Source of the DNA: CAJBLF01 sp964495825
GTDB lineage: Bacteria > Patescibacteriota > Gracilibacteria > Absconditabacterales > Absconditicoccaceae
Reading direction: 5' to 3'
Assembly: GCA_964495825.1 (NCBI GenBank)
Contig: CAZBWI010000044.1
Span: 1-6,051 of the forward strand
DNA: 6,051 bases
This document shows positions 5,621 through 6,051 of the stretch, piece after piece. Positions within the stretch are counted from its first letter, which is position 1. Each line of letters starts with the position of its first letter. The position numbers were made by a program, and so were the translations under genes. The notes under the pieces are model-generated. The model was not told the origin of the DNA. It saw nothing but the letters and a program-made list of their open reading frames with translations, and searched no databases.

Positions 5621-6013
5621 ATGTTTACTTTTCCAGAACTGCTGCTTCTTTGGACATCATTTTTTATCCTTGTTTTTGGATTGCCTATGCTTTTCGCTCC
5701 AAAGACATTCAAAACTATTTTACAAAAAATGCTAAAAAATTCTGACATTGTCAGGATCCGGGCGTTCATCACTATGATTATCTGATTCTTGTTTTTGAGT
5801 GTTTATCAAAAATTTGATAATGGTCGAGCAATGTTCTTTTCTATTTTTGGTTATGCATCATTGTTGAAGTGATTGGTACTCATGTGGTGGCCATCTCGAA
5901 CTGGTATAAAATACAAGCGATATTATTCTAGCAATATGTGAAGTATACTTATGGGAATCCTTTGTGTGCTTTTTGCGGCTTTTTTGGTCTGGATAGCCTT
6001 GATGAAAATCTAG
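5621..6013 (+). CDS. Four-helix membrane protein, tandem copy B
   Basis: The frame from ATG 5621 to TAG 6011-6013 gives 130 aa, exactly the length of copy A, with three TGA = Gly codons (residues 55, 84, 107) and five GGN glycines. The helices match those of copy A; the loop after helix 1 reads APKTFKTILQKMLKNSD, and WWPSRTGIKYKRYYSS lies between helices 3 and 4 and is more basic than in A. It starts 31 bases after A ends, so the two are probably one transcript. The pair arose by tandem duplication and may form a heteromeric complex, which is inference. Nothing recognisable follows in the last 38 bases of the window. Confidence 0.85.
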
Positions 6014-6051
6014 TAATTATTATAAGGGTCTAGAGTACTTTAGCAACAAAT

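Noticed and set aside
5358..5735. 125-codon plus-strand frame across copies A and B
   Set aside because: It is a frame shadow of the two paralogous genes; the A and B frames align to each other and this one does not.

Overview
The window comes from a bacterium that reads UGA as glycine (translation table 25), as known for the candidate phyla Absconditabacteria (SR1) and Gracilibacteria (BD1-5). Read with the standard code, every real gene here is broken by TGA. Read with TGA = Gly, clean full-length proteins appear: SmpB, glycyl-tRNA synthetase, a HIT-family protein, a toast-rack membrane protein and two paralogous membrane proteins. Conserved family glycines fall on the TGA codons. I counted 32 in-frame TGA codons across eight reading frames; real genes end only in TAA or TAG. 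The DNA is AT-rich, and no gene has a recognisable Shine-Dalgarno sequence. The sequence does not let me choose between SR1 and Gracilibacteria.

Layout. Positions 3-113 (+) are the last 36 codons of an IS30-type transposase whose element appears to end just before the smpB stop codon. Positions 142-3633 are a minus-strand block; in transcription order it holds glyQS, a small helical ORF broken by an in-frame TAA, a Pro-rich/transmembrane/toast-rack protein and smpB. An intergenic inverted-repeat cluster lies at 1839-1918, and a second short repeat/hairpin region at 613-661. Positions 3634-4617 form a gap of about 1 kb between the divergent glyQS and HIT genes. I see no intact recognisable gene there, only fragments of a possibly decayed minus-strand gene, hairpins and promoter-like sequence. 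Positions 4618-6013 are a plus-strand block: HIT protein, a doubtful 44-aa ORF ending inside a strong terminator, then two tandem 130-aa four-helix membrane proteins that align without gaps.

How the genes relate. GlyQS should charge all glycine tRNAs, including the UGA-reading tRNA-Gly(UCA) that every gene here needs; its own gene has six TGA codons, one at codon 2. SmpB rescues stalled ribosomes with tmRNA, a plausible concern in a recoded genome, but no ssrA is in the window and the adjacency may be chance. The membrane genes have no established pathway link to the others. No CRISPR array, tRNA or rRNA was found.
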